Below, in pieces: positions 8,841 to 16,470 of a stretch of 64,000 nucleotides of DNA; position 1 is the stretch's first letter; each line of letters starts with the position of its first letter. This stretch comes from an uncultured Tenacibaculum sp. (GTDB lineage Bacteria > Bacteroidota > Bacteroidia > Flavobacteriales > Flavobacteriaceae): the NCBI RefSeq assembly GCF_947494125.1, contig NZ_CANLTU010000004.1, forward strand, positions 62,001 to 126,000. Direction: 5' to 3'. A program made the translations under genes and the position numbers. The notes beneath the pieces were generated by a model that ran no database searches, was not told the DNA's origin, and saw nothing but the letters and a program-made list of their open reading frames with translations.

Positions 8841-10637
8841 ATGGCAGATTTATTAAGAGGAGGTCAATTCCTTGTAAAAGAAACAAAGTGTGAAGACGTT
8901 TTTACTCCAGAAGATTTTTCTGAAGAGCAAAATATGATGAAGGATGCGGTTAAAGAATTTAACGACCGTGAAATCATTCCTCATAAAGAACGTTTTGAAA
9001 AGAAAGATTATGCTTTAACTGAAGAAACTATGCGTAAAGCTGGTGAGTTAGGTTTCTTAGGTGTTTCTGTTCCTGAAGCTTATGGCGGATTAGGAATGGG
9101 ATTCGTTTCTACTATGTTAACTTGTGATTATATTTCAAGTGGAACAGGTTCTTTTAGTACTGCTTTTGGTGCACATACAGGTATTGGTACTATGCCAATT
9201 ACTTTATACGGTACCGAAGAACAAAAACAAAAATTCGTTCCTGCTTTAGCCATGGGTGAACGTTTTGGAGCTTACTGTTTAACAGAACCAGGAGCTGGAT
9301 CGGATGCAAATTCTGGTAAAACCACTGCTGAGTTAACTGAAGATGGAAAGCACTATAAAATTAATGGACAAAAAATGTGGATTTCAAATGCAGGTTTTGC
9401 TGAAATCTTTATCGTTTTTGCTCGTATTGGTGATGATAAAAACATTACTGGTTTTATCTTAGAATATGATAAAAACAATCCTAACGGAGTAACTTTAGGT
9501 GAAGAAGAACACAAATTAGGTATTCGTGCATCTTCTACGCGCCAAGTATTCTTTAGCGATACATTAGTACCAGTAGAAAATATGTTATCTGTTCGTGGTG
9601 GTGGATTTAAAATCGCTATGAATGCGTTAAACGTAGGTCGTATTAAATTAGCAGCTGCTTGTTTAGATTCTCAAAGAAGAGTAATTTCTTACGCTACACA
9701 ATACGCTGCAGAGCGTAAGCAATTTAAAACTCCTATTGCTGAGTTTGGTGCTATTAAAATGAAATTAGCTGAAATGGCTACTAATGCGTATGTAGGTGAA
9801 TCTGCATCGTATAGAGCCGCTAAAAATATTGAAGATCGTATTGCTATTCGTGAATCTGAAGGAAGCTCTCATCAAGATGCTGAATTAAAAGGTGTTGAAG
9901 AGTATGCTATCGAATGTTCTATCTTAAAAGTTGCTGTTTCTGAAGATGTACAAGCTTGTGCTGATGAAGGAATTCAAATTTTTGGAGGAATGGGATTCTC
10001 TGAAGAGACTCCAATGGAATCTGCTTGGAGAGATGCTCGTATTGCTCGTATTTATGAAGGAACTAACGAAATTAACAGATTATTATCTGTAGGAATGTTA
10101 GTTAAAAAGGCAATGAAAGGTCACGTTGATTTATTAAACCCTGCCATGGCAGTTGGTGAAGAATTATTAGGTATTCCTTCTTTCGATACTCCAGATTATT
10201 CAGAATTATTTGCTGAAGAAAAAGAGATTATTGGAAAATTAAAGAAAGTATTTTTAATGGTTGCTGGTGCTGCCATCCAAAAATTTGGAACAGAATTAGA
10301 ACAACACCAACAATTATTAACGGCTGCATCTAACATATTAATTGAAACGTACATGGCAGAGTCTGCTATTTTGAGAACTGAAAAGAATGCTAAGCGTTTT
10401 GGTGAGGATTCTCAAAAAGAACAGATTGCTATGGCTAAATTATATTTATATAATGCTGTAGAAATTATTACCAAAAACGGAAGAGAAGGAATTATCTCTT
10501 TTGCTGAAGGTGATGAGCAACGTATGATGTTAATGGGATTAAAGCGTTTTACAAAATACGCTAACTACCCTAACGTTGTTGAGTTGCGTAATATAATTGC
10601 AGAAAAATTAAAAGCAGAAAACAAATATTGCTTTTAG
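8841..10637 (+). CDS. fadE: Acyl-CoA dehydrogenase, VLCAD/FadE type
   Basis: A 598-residue FAD-dependent acyl-CoA dehydrogenase that introduces the first double bond. The core has the family signatures AYCLTEPGAGSDA and KMWISNAGFAEIF for flavin and substrate binding, and ARIYEGTNEINRLL with the catalytic Glu region (about residue 412). An extra C-terminal helical domain of about 150 residues follows, as in very-long-chain enzymes. It is the last gene of the marR-fadN-fadA-fadE operon, 16 bases after fadA, and is followed by a hairpin terminator. Electron acceptor genes are not in the window. Confidence 0.95.
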   Translation: MADLLRGGQFLVKETKCEDVFTPEDFSEEQNMMKDAVKEFNDREIIPHKERFEKKDYALTEETMRKAGELGFLGVSVPEAYGGLGMGFVSTMLTCDYISSGTGSFSTAFGAHTGIGTMPITLYGTEEQKQKFVPALAMGERFGAYCLTEPGAGSDANSGKTTAELTEDGKHYKINGQKMWISNAGFAEIFIVFARIGDDKNITGFILEYDKNNPNGVTLGEEEHKLGIRASSTRQVFFSDTLVPVENMLSVRGGGFKIAMNALNVGRIKLAAACLDSQRRVISYATQYAAERKQFKTPIAEFGAIKMKLAEMATNAYVGESASYRAAKNIEDRIAIRESEGSSHQDAELKGVEEYAIECSILKVAVSEDVQACADEGIQIFGGMGFSEETPMESAWRDARIARIYEGTNEINRLLSVGMLVKKAMKGHVDLLNPAMAVGEELLGIPSFDTPDYSELFAEEKEIIGKLKKVFLMVAGAAIQKFGTELEQHQQLLTAASNILIETYMAESAILRTEKNAKRFGEDSQKEQIAMAKLYLYNAVEIITKNGREGIISFAEGDEQRMMLMGLKRFTKYANYPNVVELRNIIAEKLKAENKYCF

Positions 10638-10645
10638 AAAATACT

Positions 10646-10691
10646 AAAATAGTTTATCACATTGTGTAATTTATTAAGGTAAACTATTTTT
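10646..10691 (+). terminator. Hairpin terminator after fadE
   Basis: An 11-bp perfect stem AAAATAGTTTA (10646-10656) pairs with TAAACTATTTT (10680-10690) over a 23-base loop, nine bases after the fadE stop. The stem is AT-only, so its strength is uncertain. Confidence 0.5.
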
Positions 10692-10740
10692 AAAAATCTT
10701 CTATAACTTTATAGGTTTTAGAATTTAGTTGTTTGTTTAA

Positions 10741-10773
10741 AAGATCGCTGATTAAGTTTAGCGGTCTTTTTTT
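10741..10773 (+). terminator. Strong intrinsic terminator downstream of the fad operon
   Basis: Stem AAGATCGCT (10741-10749) pairs with AGCGGTCTT (10760-10768, one G-T pair) and is followed by seven T residues. No gene lies between fadE and this hairpin, so it is either a second terminator of the fad operon or the end of a short unannotated transcript. The rest of 10692-10931 shows nothing else. Confidence 0.75.
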
Positions 10774-10931
10774 ATTTTATTCTTAGAAAAAATTATAGTA
10801 CATTTAAAACAACTTCTTTTCACTACTATGAAAGAATTCTTATCCCTTTTTAAAATTCTGCATATCCAACCAAAAGAGGAATATACCCGTAATAAACCTA
10901 TAAGTTTTGTATAAATTACAAACAGAATAAC

Positions 10932-11984
10932 ATGAAAAAAACAGTATATATACTTATTTTATCTTTAACATTTAGCTGCTTTTCTAATGCTCAAGAGAAA
11001 AAATATTTTAGTGACGAATCAATAGAAGCATTTAACAAACGTATGCAATGGTTCAAAGAAGCTAAATATGGGATGTTTATACATTTTGGTCTTTATAGTC
11101 AACTAAGTGGAGTTTATCAAAATGACACCATAAAAGGTTATGCCGAATGGATACAAGCTAAATCTGATATTGCAGCACAAGATTATGCTATGCTCACCCA
11201 TTCCTTTAACCCAAAAGACTTCAATGCTAATGAGATTGTATCTATAGCTAAAAAAGCTGGGATGAAGTACATCGTAATCACCACAAAGCATCACGAAGGT
11301 TTTTGCTTATGGGATAGCAAATACACTGATTTTGATGTTGCCAATACACCATTTAAAAGGGATATTCTTGCCGAACTCAGTACGGCTTGCCAAGAAAATG
11401 GAATTAAGTTTGGCACTTATTACAGTATTATCGATTGGCATCATAGTAGTCAACAACGTAATACTTCAGGAAATGATTCTTGGAGTCGCTGGGGAAATGT
11501 GCAAATGAAGGCTGGCCAAAGACCAGTATATATCAAATACATAAAAAATCAGATAAAAGAACTTATTGATAATTATGATACCGACATATTATGGTTTGAT
11601 GGCGATTGGGTGGATTGGTGGAATAATGATAAAGGAATTGATCTTTATAATTATATCAGAGGATTAAAACCTGAAATAATTATTAACAACAGGGTTGGAA
11701 AACGAAAGTCCTTTAAAAAGGATTTTGGTACGCCAGAGCAAGAACATCTGTCTAACAATGTAGAATATGAATGGGAGGCTTGTTACACCATGAATGATTC
11801 ATGGGGCTTTAAGATTGATGACACTAATTGGAAATCGGCTGTAACAATTTATAATAAACTTAATGAAATAAATAGTAATGGAGGTAACTTTCTATTAAAT
11901 GTAGGACCAGATGGTAATGGCAATATCCCACTTAAATCCAAAAAAACCCTATTGAAAGTAGGTGAAATGTTGAAAATGAATTAA
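10932..11984 (+). CDS. Alpha-L-fucosidase, GH29 (catalytic domain only)
   Basis: A 350-residue secreted glycoside hydrolase family 29 protein that would release alpha-linked fucose from glycans. Residues 1-20 are a signal peptide ending NA-Q. KYGMFIHFGLYSQ (45-57), TTKHHEGFCLWDSKYTDFDV (117-136) and WFDGDW (221-226, Asp223 the probable nucleophile) are GH29 signatures, and LLNVGPDGNGNIP closes the barrel. The protein stops there, so the C-terminal beta-sandwich usual in 430-550 residue members is missing. Downstream DNA is decayed, so the gene may be truncated, although some GH29 proteins are single-domain. No sulfatase or SusC neighbour is present. Confidence 0.88.
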   Translation: MKKTVYILILSLTFSCFSNAQEKKYFSDESIEAFNKRMQWFKEAKYGMFIHFGLYSQLSGVYQNDTIKGYAEWIQAKSDIAAQDYAMLTHSFNPKDFNANEIVSIAKKAGMKYIVITTKHHEGFCLWDSKYTDFDVANTPFKRDILAELSTACQENGIKFGTYYSIIDWHHSSQQRNTSGNDSWSRWGNVQMKAGQRPVYIKYIKNQIKELIDNYDTDILWFDGDWVDWWNNDKGIDLYNYIRGLKPEIIINNRVGKRKSFKKDFGTPEQEHLSNNVEYEWEACYTMNDSWGFKIDDTNWKSAVTIYNKLNEINSNGGNFLLNVGPDGNGNIPLKSKKTLLKVGEMLKMN

Positions 11985-12019
11985 ATCTACACATAACACT
12001 GTATAAAAATAATAGCTGA

Positions 12020-12654
12020 GATAGTTGTAAAGAGGAACAGTATAAAGTTTTTAATGATATTTTTATAGAATTATATGGCACAGACAATCTACAAGTTCCT
12101 TTTATTCACCTTTTTAAACTTGACTATTTAGCTCAAGATAGTATTCACGATGAATACATATTTGCTAAAAACAGACCTTTTGATAATAGAAAGTTATTCA
12201 TTGACCTACATGATTGTCTAACAATTACTCAGAATCTATTTATGCTTCTTAATTATAATTTACCTACAAAAAAAGATAGAGCATAAAATAATCAATGGAA
12301 AAAAATTAAAGAGTTTGAAACAAATCTCATAAAAAACTATACAAAATAAATAAACTTCCAAAAGCTATAAACTTTGAAAAAATAAATAGTACAGGACGTT
12401 TTGAGTTATTAAAATCATCAGAAATAGGGAAACTTTTAGATAAATATTTTTTTGAAGACAATATTGACAGTATATGTTATTAAGCTCGTATAACATTATC
12501 TAAAATGGCATTCGATAAATCTATGAAAAATGGGTGTTTTTTATGTCACAAAGTTGATAATGGAGGACGCGGTCATTCAATTTTAATATTTTTTATAAAA
12601 AAGAATGAAAACAAATGGAAAATCATACACAAATACTTAATACTAATTTTTTAA
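12020..12654 (+). pseudogene. Decayed hypothetical gene
   Basis: Reading frames in this stretch are coherent but broken. One frame reads about 88 codons from 12020 to a TAA at 12284, continues for about 20 codons to another stop, and then a shifted frame resumes with sequence such as GRFELLKSSEIGKLL and, after a further TAA, KMAFDKSMKNGCFLCHK and KKNENKWKII to 12654. At least three stops and one frameshift are present. The family was not recognised. Confidence 0.6.
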
Positions 12655-12663
12655 AAAAACACT

Positions 12664-13462
12664 ATGAAGAAACTAATTTTAGAAATTTTAGCTACCACTA
12701 TTATTTCATGTAACAATTCAAAACCTGTTGAGTACACATTTTTTTACAGGAAACGATTAATAATCCTAACAGTAATGAACTAACTATAATTAACAGTTCA
12801 AATAAAGCTGTTAGAAAAATTAAAGTTTCAGGCACAGGAACATTTACTGATATTATTTTTAATACAAACGGCTATTACAGTTTTAGTGATGGAAAAGAAA
12901 GTACTGCTATGTATTTAAAAAACGTATACAACATCAATTTAAAGATGACGCTAAAAAATTTGACGAAAGTATCGTGTATTTTGATAATGGTAGTGATGTA
13001 AATAATATTTTGAAAGAACGCTTGACAAAACAATTTAATAATATTCAGAAATTAGCCAAAGGAAAAGCTTACCCAGTGTTTGTAAATTACGAAAACAATG
13101 CAGGAGGAACAACTTCATTAAGTGATATAAAAGGAAAGTTTGTGTATATCGATGTATGACCTACTTGGTGCGGGCCCTGTAAAGCTGAAATTCCATCTTT
13201 AAAAAAGGTAGAAAAAGAATATCATGAATTAAAACATAGTGTTTGTAAATCTTTCTATTGATGTTAAAAAAGAGCATGACACATGGATACAAATGATTGG
13301 AAATCAAAATTTGTTACTGATTATGGGGTTCAATTAATTCCTCGTTTTATTTTAGTAGATCCTTCAGGTAATATTGTGAATTCAAATGCTCCTAGACCTT
13401 CTGATAAAAAATTAATCACTAATAAGCCTATTTATAAAATCTTCCTAGATTTTCGTAAGTAG
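12664..13462 (+). pseudogene. Decayed TlpA/thioredoxin-like thiol-disulfide protein
   Basis: The ATG at 12664 opens a lipoprotein-like start (MKKLILEILATTIISC), after which the coding frame changes near 12745, again near 12930 and again near 13240 and 13290. The middle frame ends in KGKFVYIDV-stop-PTWCGPCKAEIPSLKK: the Trp codon of the thioredoxin motif DVWATWCGPC has become TGA at 13157-13159, while the CGPC active site is still readable just after it. The last frame reads VTDYGVQLIPRFILVDPSGN, the cis-Pro end of the fold. Four or more lesions make this a certain pseudogene of a periplasmic thiol-disulfide protein. Confidence 0.9.
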
Positions 13463-13468
13463 GCTTAT
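13422..13468 (+). terminator. Imperfect hairpin at the end of the decayed region
   Basis: Outer stem ATAAGCCTA (13422-13430) pairs with TAGGCTTAT (13460-13468), and inner stem AAAATC (13436-13441) pairs with GATTTT (13448-13453). It resembles the terminator of the lost gene, but the following bases are also the promoter of the next gene. Confidence 0.4.
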
Positions 13469-13473
13469 ATTTG
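13466..13473 (+). promoter_or_regulatory. -7 box upstream of the YkgJ gene
   Basis: TATATTTG matches TAnnTTTG, with a predicted start near 13479 and the ATG at 13520. It would serve the YkgJ gene and possibly the two genes after it. Confidence 0.5.
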
Positions 13474-13519
13474 TAAAATCAAGTACTAAACAAAATATTC
13501 TTACAAAGTTTAAATAAAA

Positions 13520-14386
13520 ATGCAAACAACGAAACTCAGTACCCAAAGTATATTACCACTTACCTGCTCTCGATCTGGAACATGCTGTTTTGGTAAAGAT
13601 GTAATGCTTAATCCTTGGGAATTGTTCCGTTTTAGCAAAGAAAAGCAAATTACACAGAGGGAATTTCGAGATCTTTATTCTGAATTTGGAGGTATCCAAT
13701 TACGTTTTAACGGAAAACAAGACAAAAAAGGACAAAATGCATGTAGCTTATATATAGATAATGCTGGTTGCAGTGTTCACCAGGGTCGCCCATTAGCTTG
13801 TCGTTTATATCCATTAGGCAGGCAAGTACAATTTGACAAAGCTCATTATATTTATGAAGGAGATAAATTCCCTTGTTTAAATGACTGTTCCGAAGTTTTA
13901 GATTTACCTAAACTTAGCGTAGGCGAATATCTAAAAGGGCAACAAGCGAGTCAATTTGAAAAAGCATTAGATGAATATTTAATCGTAATGCAAAATATAG
14001 CTGACATTGGTTTTGAGTTACTTTTAGATTCAGGATTAGCAGCTTCTGGAGACACTAAAACATTATCAATGTGGAGAATAATTGGTAATGAATCTCATGA
14101 ATTATCGGTAAAAAGAATAGGTAAAGAATGGATGGATTGTTTAATGACTCCAGCAATAACAGAAAGCACCGAAGACCCTATTATTTTTGCACAAAAACAC
14201 AATGATTTAATTCTATTAAAAGCGCAAGAAGAATTTGGAAGTATACAAACACTAGAAGAACTTCATAAAGCTTCTGTTTTATTAATTGGTGTAGCATTAC
14301 ATTTATCTAGAGGCTTAGGAGCCGACACAAAAGGAATTTCAGAGCATTGGATAGAAATAGCAAAAAGTCATGGTGCTAAAGAATAA
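13520..14386 (+). CDS. YkgJ family cysteine-cluster protein
   Basis: A 288-residue protein with the CxxxxCC-type cluster of the YkgJ/PF03692 family. LTCSRSGTCCFGKDV lies at residues 14-28, and ACSLYIDNAGCSVHQGRPLA followed by CRLYPLG at about 74-100. These cysteines are thought to bind zinc or an Fe-S cluster; the reaction is unknown. The remaining 170 residues are helical and unassigned. The start ATG follows a purine-poor AAATAAAA leader typical of this phylum. It may share a transcript with the next two genes (gaps of 47 and 50 bases). Confidence 0.82.
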   Translation: MQTTKLSTQSILPLTCSRSGTCCFGKDVMLNPWELFRFSKEKQITQREFRDLYSEFGGIQLRFNGKQDKKGQNACSLYIDNAGCSVHQGRPLACRLYPLGRQVQFDKAHYIYEGDKFPCLNDCSEVLDLPKLSVGEYLKGQQASQFEKALDEYLIVMQNIADIGFELLLDSGLAASGDTKTLSMWRIIGNESHELSVKRIGKEWMDCLMTPAITESTEDPIIFAQKHNDLILLKAQEEFGSIQTLEELHKASVLLIGVALHLSRGLGADTKGISEHWIEIAKSHGAKE

Positions 14387-14433
14387 TATTCTAATTAAAA
14401 ACAACACCTTAAAACTTTAAAAACTTAATATTA

Positions 14434-15060
14434 ATGAGTTTTTCCTCAAATAAATACATCACTATAGACAAATCGAGTAGATTTCTAATTTCAATTAGTA
14501 TGCTTCTGTTTTTGCTGTCCGTATATTCTTGTGCTAAGAAAAAAGAAAAATTAATCCCGGTTTCCTATGCTCAATTTGAAACATTTGTTAAACAAACTGG
14601 CTACATAACCGATGCTGAAAAATATGGTTGGTCTATAGTACAAATAAATGTTTATGATTTTAAAAAAGTAGACAGTGCTAATTGGAAAAAACCAGACGGC
14701 ATAAATATTCCAAGCTCAAAAGAACTACCTATAACACAAGTAAGTTATAATGATGCTATGGCCTATTGTAAATGGTCAAAAACGAGACTTCCAAAGTATA
14801 ATGAATATTGGGATTTTATAAAAACAGATAAAAGAACCGTAGTTTCCAACAATGAACTTCCTATTTCCCCTGTTAAAGATGTAAATATCTTAGGAAATGT
14901 ATGGGATATTACAGAAACTAAAAGAGGTGATTTAGTTCGACTTGCTGGGGGCTCGTTATTTTGTTCTGAAACTACTTGCCATGGAACTGTAAAAAATAGA
15001 GAACTATTTGTAGACGAAGAAACTGGCAATATTCATATCGGTTTTTCTGTTATTAAATAG
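14434..15060 (+). CDS. Formylglycine-generating enzyme (SUMF1)-like lipoprotein
   Basis: A 208-residue FGE-sulfatase-fold protein. Residues 15-33 form a hydrophobic export signal ending in a possible lipobox (VYSC, Cys33), so it is probably an outer-membrane or periplasmic lipoprotein. The fold is shown by FVKQTGYITDAEKYGWS (51-67), PITQVSYNDAMAYCKWSKTR (99-118) and LGNVWDIT. LAGGSLFCSETTCHG keeps the spaced pair Cys177/Cys182, the position of the copper-binding cysteines of true formylglycine-generating enzymes. It is about 80-100 residues shorter than typical enzymes, and no sulfatase is seen nearby. It may be an active minimal enzyme or a fold-only relative. Confidence 0.8.
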   Translation: MSFSSNKYITIDKSSRFLISISMLLFLLSVYSCAKKKEKLIPVSYAQFETFVKQTGYITDAEKYGWSIVQINVYDFKKVDSANWKKPDGINIPSSKELPITQVSYNDAMAYCKWSKTRLPKYNEYWDFIKTDKRTVVSNNELPISPVKDVNILGNVWDITETKRGDLVRLAGGSLFCSETTCHGTVKNRELFVDEETGNIHIGFSVIK

Positions 15061-15110
15061 AAAACACATCAAGAAAACAATACAAACAACTAGTATTTAA
15101 AATTATAAAA

Positions 15111-15470
15111 ATGAATTTAAAAGATGAGTTCAATTCAGTAGAAAAATACTTTTCTCCTAAAATAATTAATGAGGTTAATGATCAATACGTAAAGCTTGCG
15201 AAAATAAAAGGTGAAGATATTCCTTGGCATAATCATGAAAATGAAGATGAATTATTTTATATAGTTGAAGGCTCATTATTAATGGAGATTGAAAACAAAC
15301 CTAGTTTTACCATGCATAAAGGAGATTTATTTGTAGTTCCTAAAGGAGTAAATCACCGAGTTTCTTCCGAAGAAGAATGTTGTATTATGTTAATTGAAAG
15401 TAAAACTACTAAGCATACTGGTACCATAAAATCATCAATAACGAAATCTATAGAAGATCAGAATTATTAA
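15111..15470 (+). CDS. Cupin domain protein
   Basis: A 119-residue single-cupin protein. Motif 1 is IPWHNHENEDELFYIVEGSL (37-56), with metal-ligand His and Glu positions, and motif 2 is MHKGDLFVVPKGVNHRV (67-83). Such proteins are often small isomerases or dioxygenases, or bind sugars; the substrate is not readable here. It is followed directly by a strong terminator. Confidence 0.85.
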   Translation: MNLKDEFNSVEKYFSPKIINEVNDQYVKLAKIKGEDIPWHNHENEDELFYIVEGSLLMEIENKPSFTMHKGDLFVVPKGVNHRVSSEEECCIMLIESKTTKHTGTIKSSITKSIEDQNY

Positions 15471-15476
15471 ATAATA

Positions 15477-15509
15477 AAAAAGAGCTTATACAAAATCTAA
15501 GCTCTTTTT
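15477..15509 (+). terminator. Intrinsic terminator after the cupin gene
   Basis: A perfect 12-bp stem AAAAAGAGCTTA (15477-15488) pairs with TAAGCTCTTTTT (15498-15509), with a nine-base loop and a T-run at the end. Confidence 0.85.
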
Positions 15510-15565
15510 ATCTGCACTAATTTTAGTATGATGAATTTATCTTTTTCTAAATTCATTATAAAATG

Positions 15566-15573
15566 TATTTTTG
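15566..15573 (+). promoter_or_regulatory. -7 box of the LytTR gene
   Basis: TATTTTTG matches TAnnTTTG. It overlaps the in-frame TTG at 15571, which argues that this TTG is not the start and that translation begins at the ATG at 15595. Confidence 0.5.
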
Positions 15574-15594
15574 AGTTTTTATCAAAACTGTCAA

Positions 15595-16332
15595 ATGAAA
15601 TTAAACCCAAAAATAGAACACAATATAATTATAGCTTTTCTATTAGCTGTGTGGGCTTTTTTATTTGGCTTTTTCGCAAGGCCTTTTGAGCATGGAAACA
15701 TGGATTTAGGAGTTTGGCTTCGTGTAAGTTTAGGTTTTAGTTTTGCTGCTTTTTTTTCTTATAGTGTAGTCGCTATCTATCAAAAGATTATATATACTAA
15801 AATTTCCAAGTGGAATGTTTTTTTAGAAATAAGTATTTATATAGTATACTATATAATCTATACTATCATAACTTATTATTTCTATAAGAGTTCTATGGTT
15901 CATGGTTTTTATGATTTCCCTCGATTCTTTACTGAAATTATACTCAATATAACTTTAATTATTAGCCCAATTATTTTTTTATTAAGAAAATATGCAATTA
16001 AATTAATTCCTAAAAAAGAAGCCTATATTATTATTAAAGGAGAGAATAAATTAGATTTCTTAAAAATTAAAAAAGAGGAGCTAATTTGTGTTTCTAACTC
16101 TCAAAATTATGTGGAGATTTTCTTTTTAGAAAATGAAACTCTCAAAACAAAATTAATTCGAAGTTCTTTAAAGAAAATTCAATATGAGTTTGATTTTTTA
16201 ATTCAAATTCATCGTTCTCATTTAATCAATCCTTCTCATTTTAAATCTTGGGAAGACTCTACTACAATTTCACTTACACAAGTTGTACTTCCTGTATCTA
16301 AAAGTTATAAAAATCGTCTTTTATCATTATAA
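15595..16332 (+). CDS. Membrane-anchored LytTR transcription regulator
   Basis: A 245-residue protein with four membrane helices (about residues 10-30, 42-62, 76-97 and 117-136) followed by a cytoplasmic LytTR DNA-binding domain from about 150 to the end. LIQIHRSHLINPSHFKSW and VVLPVSKSYKNRLLSL are the typical LytTR closing motifs. No receiver domain is present, so the membrane part is probably the sensor. Spaced repeats directly downstream, ahead of the next gene, are a likely binding site. The N-terminal domain family was not recognised. Confidence 0.85.
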   Translation: MKLNPKIEHNIIIAFLLAVWAFLFGFFARPFEHGNMDLGVWLRVSLGFSFAAFFSYSVVAIYQKIIYTKISKWNVFLEISIYIVYYIIYTIITYYFYKSSMVHGFYDFPRFFTEIILNITLIISPIIFLLRKYAIKLIPKKEAYIIIKGENKLDFLKIKKEELICVSNSQNYVEIFFLENETLKTKLIRSSLKKIQYEFDFLIQIHRSHLINPSHFKSWEDSTTISLTQVVLPVSKSYKNRLLSL

Positions 16333-16403
16333 TTTTTATACCTAAAAACGATAGTTTTATACCAATACTCTATGTTTTCACCTAAAAAATTATGTTTTAT
16401 ACC
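16331..16403. repeat. Four direct repeats at helical spacing, probable LytTR site
   Basis: The element TTTTATACC recurs with its final CC at 16342, 16363, 16382 and 16403, that is at steps of 21, 19 and 21 bases. The third copy reads TTTTCACC. A longer match, ACCTAAAAA plus GTTTTATACC, is shared by 16340-16363 and 16380-16403, exactly 40 bases apart. LytTR proteins bind pairs of direct repeats about two helical turns apart, and this array lies between the LytTR gene and the fusion gene. Confidence 0.65.
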
Positions 16404-16470
16404 TTAGGGTGTCTGTTTTTATTTTAACCTGTTTTTTGATTCTATTTTGGTGATATCAAAACAATAAAAA

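Noticed and set aside
15571..15594. TTG start for the LytTR protein
   Set aside because: It lies in the predicted -7 box, whereas the ATG at 15595 gives a normal leader.
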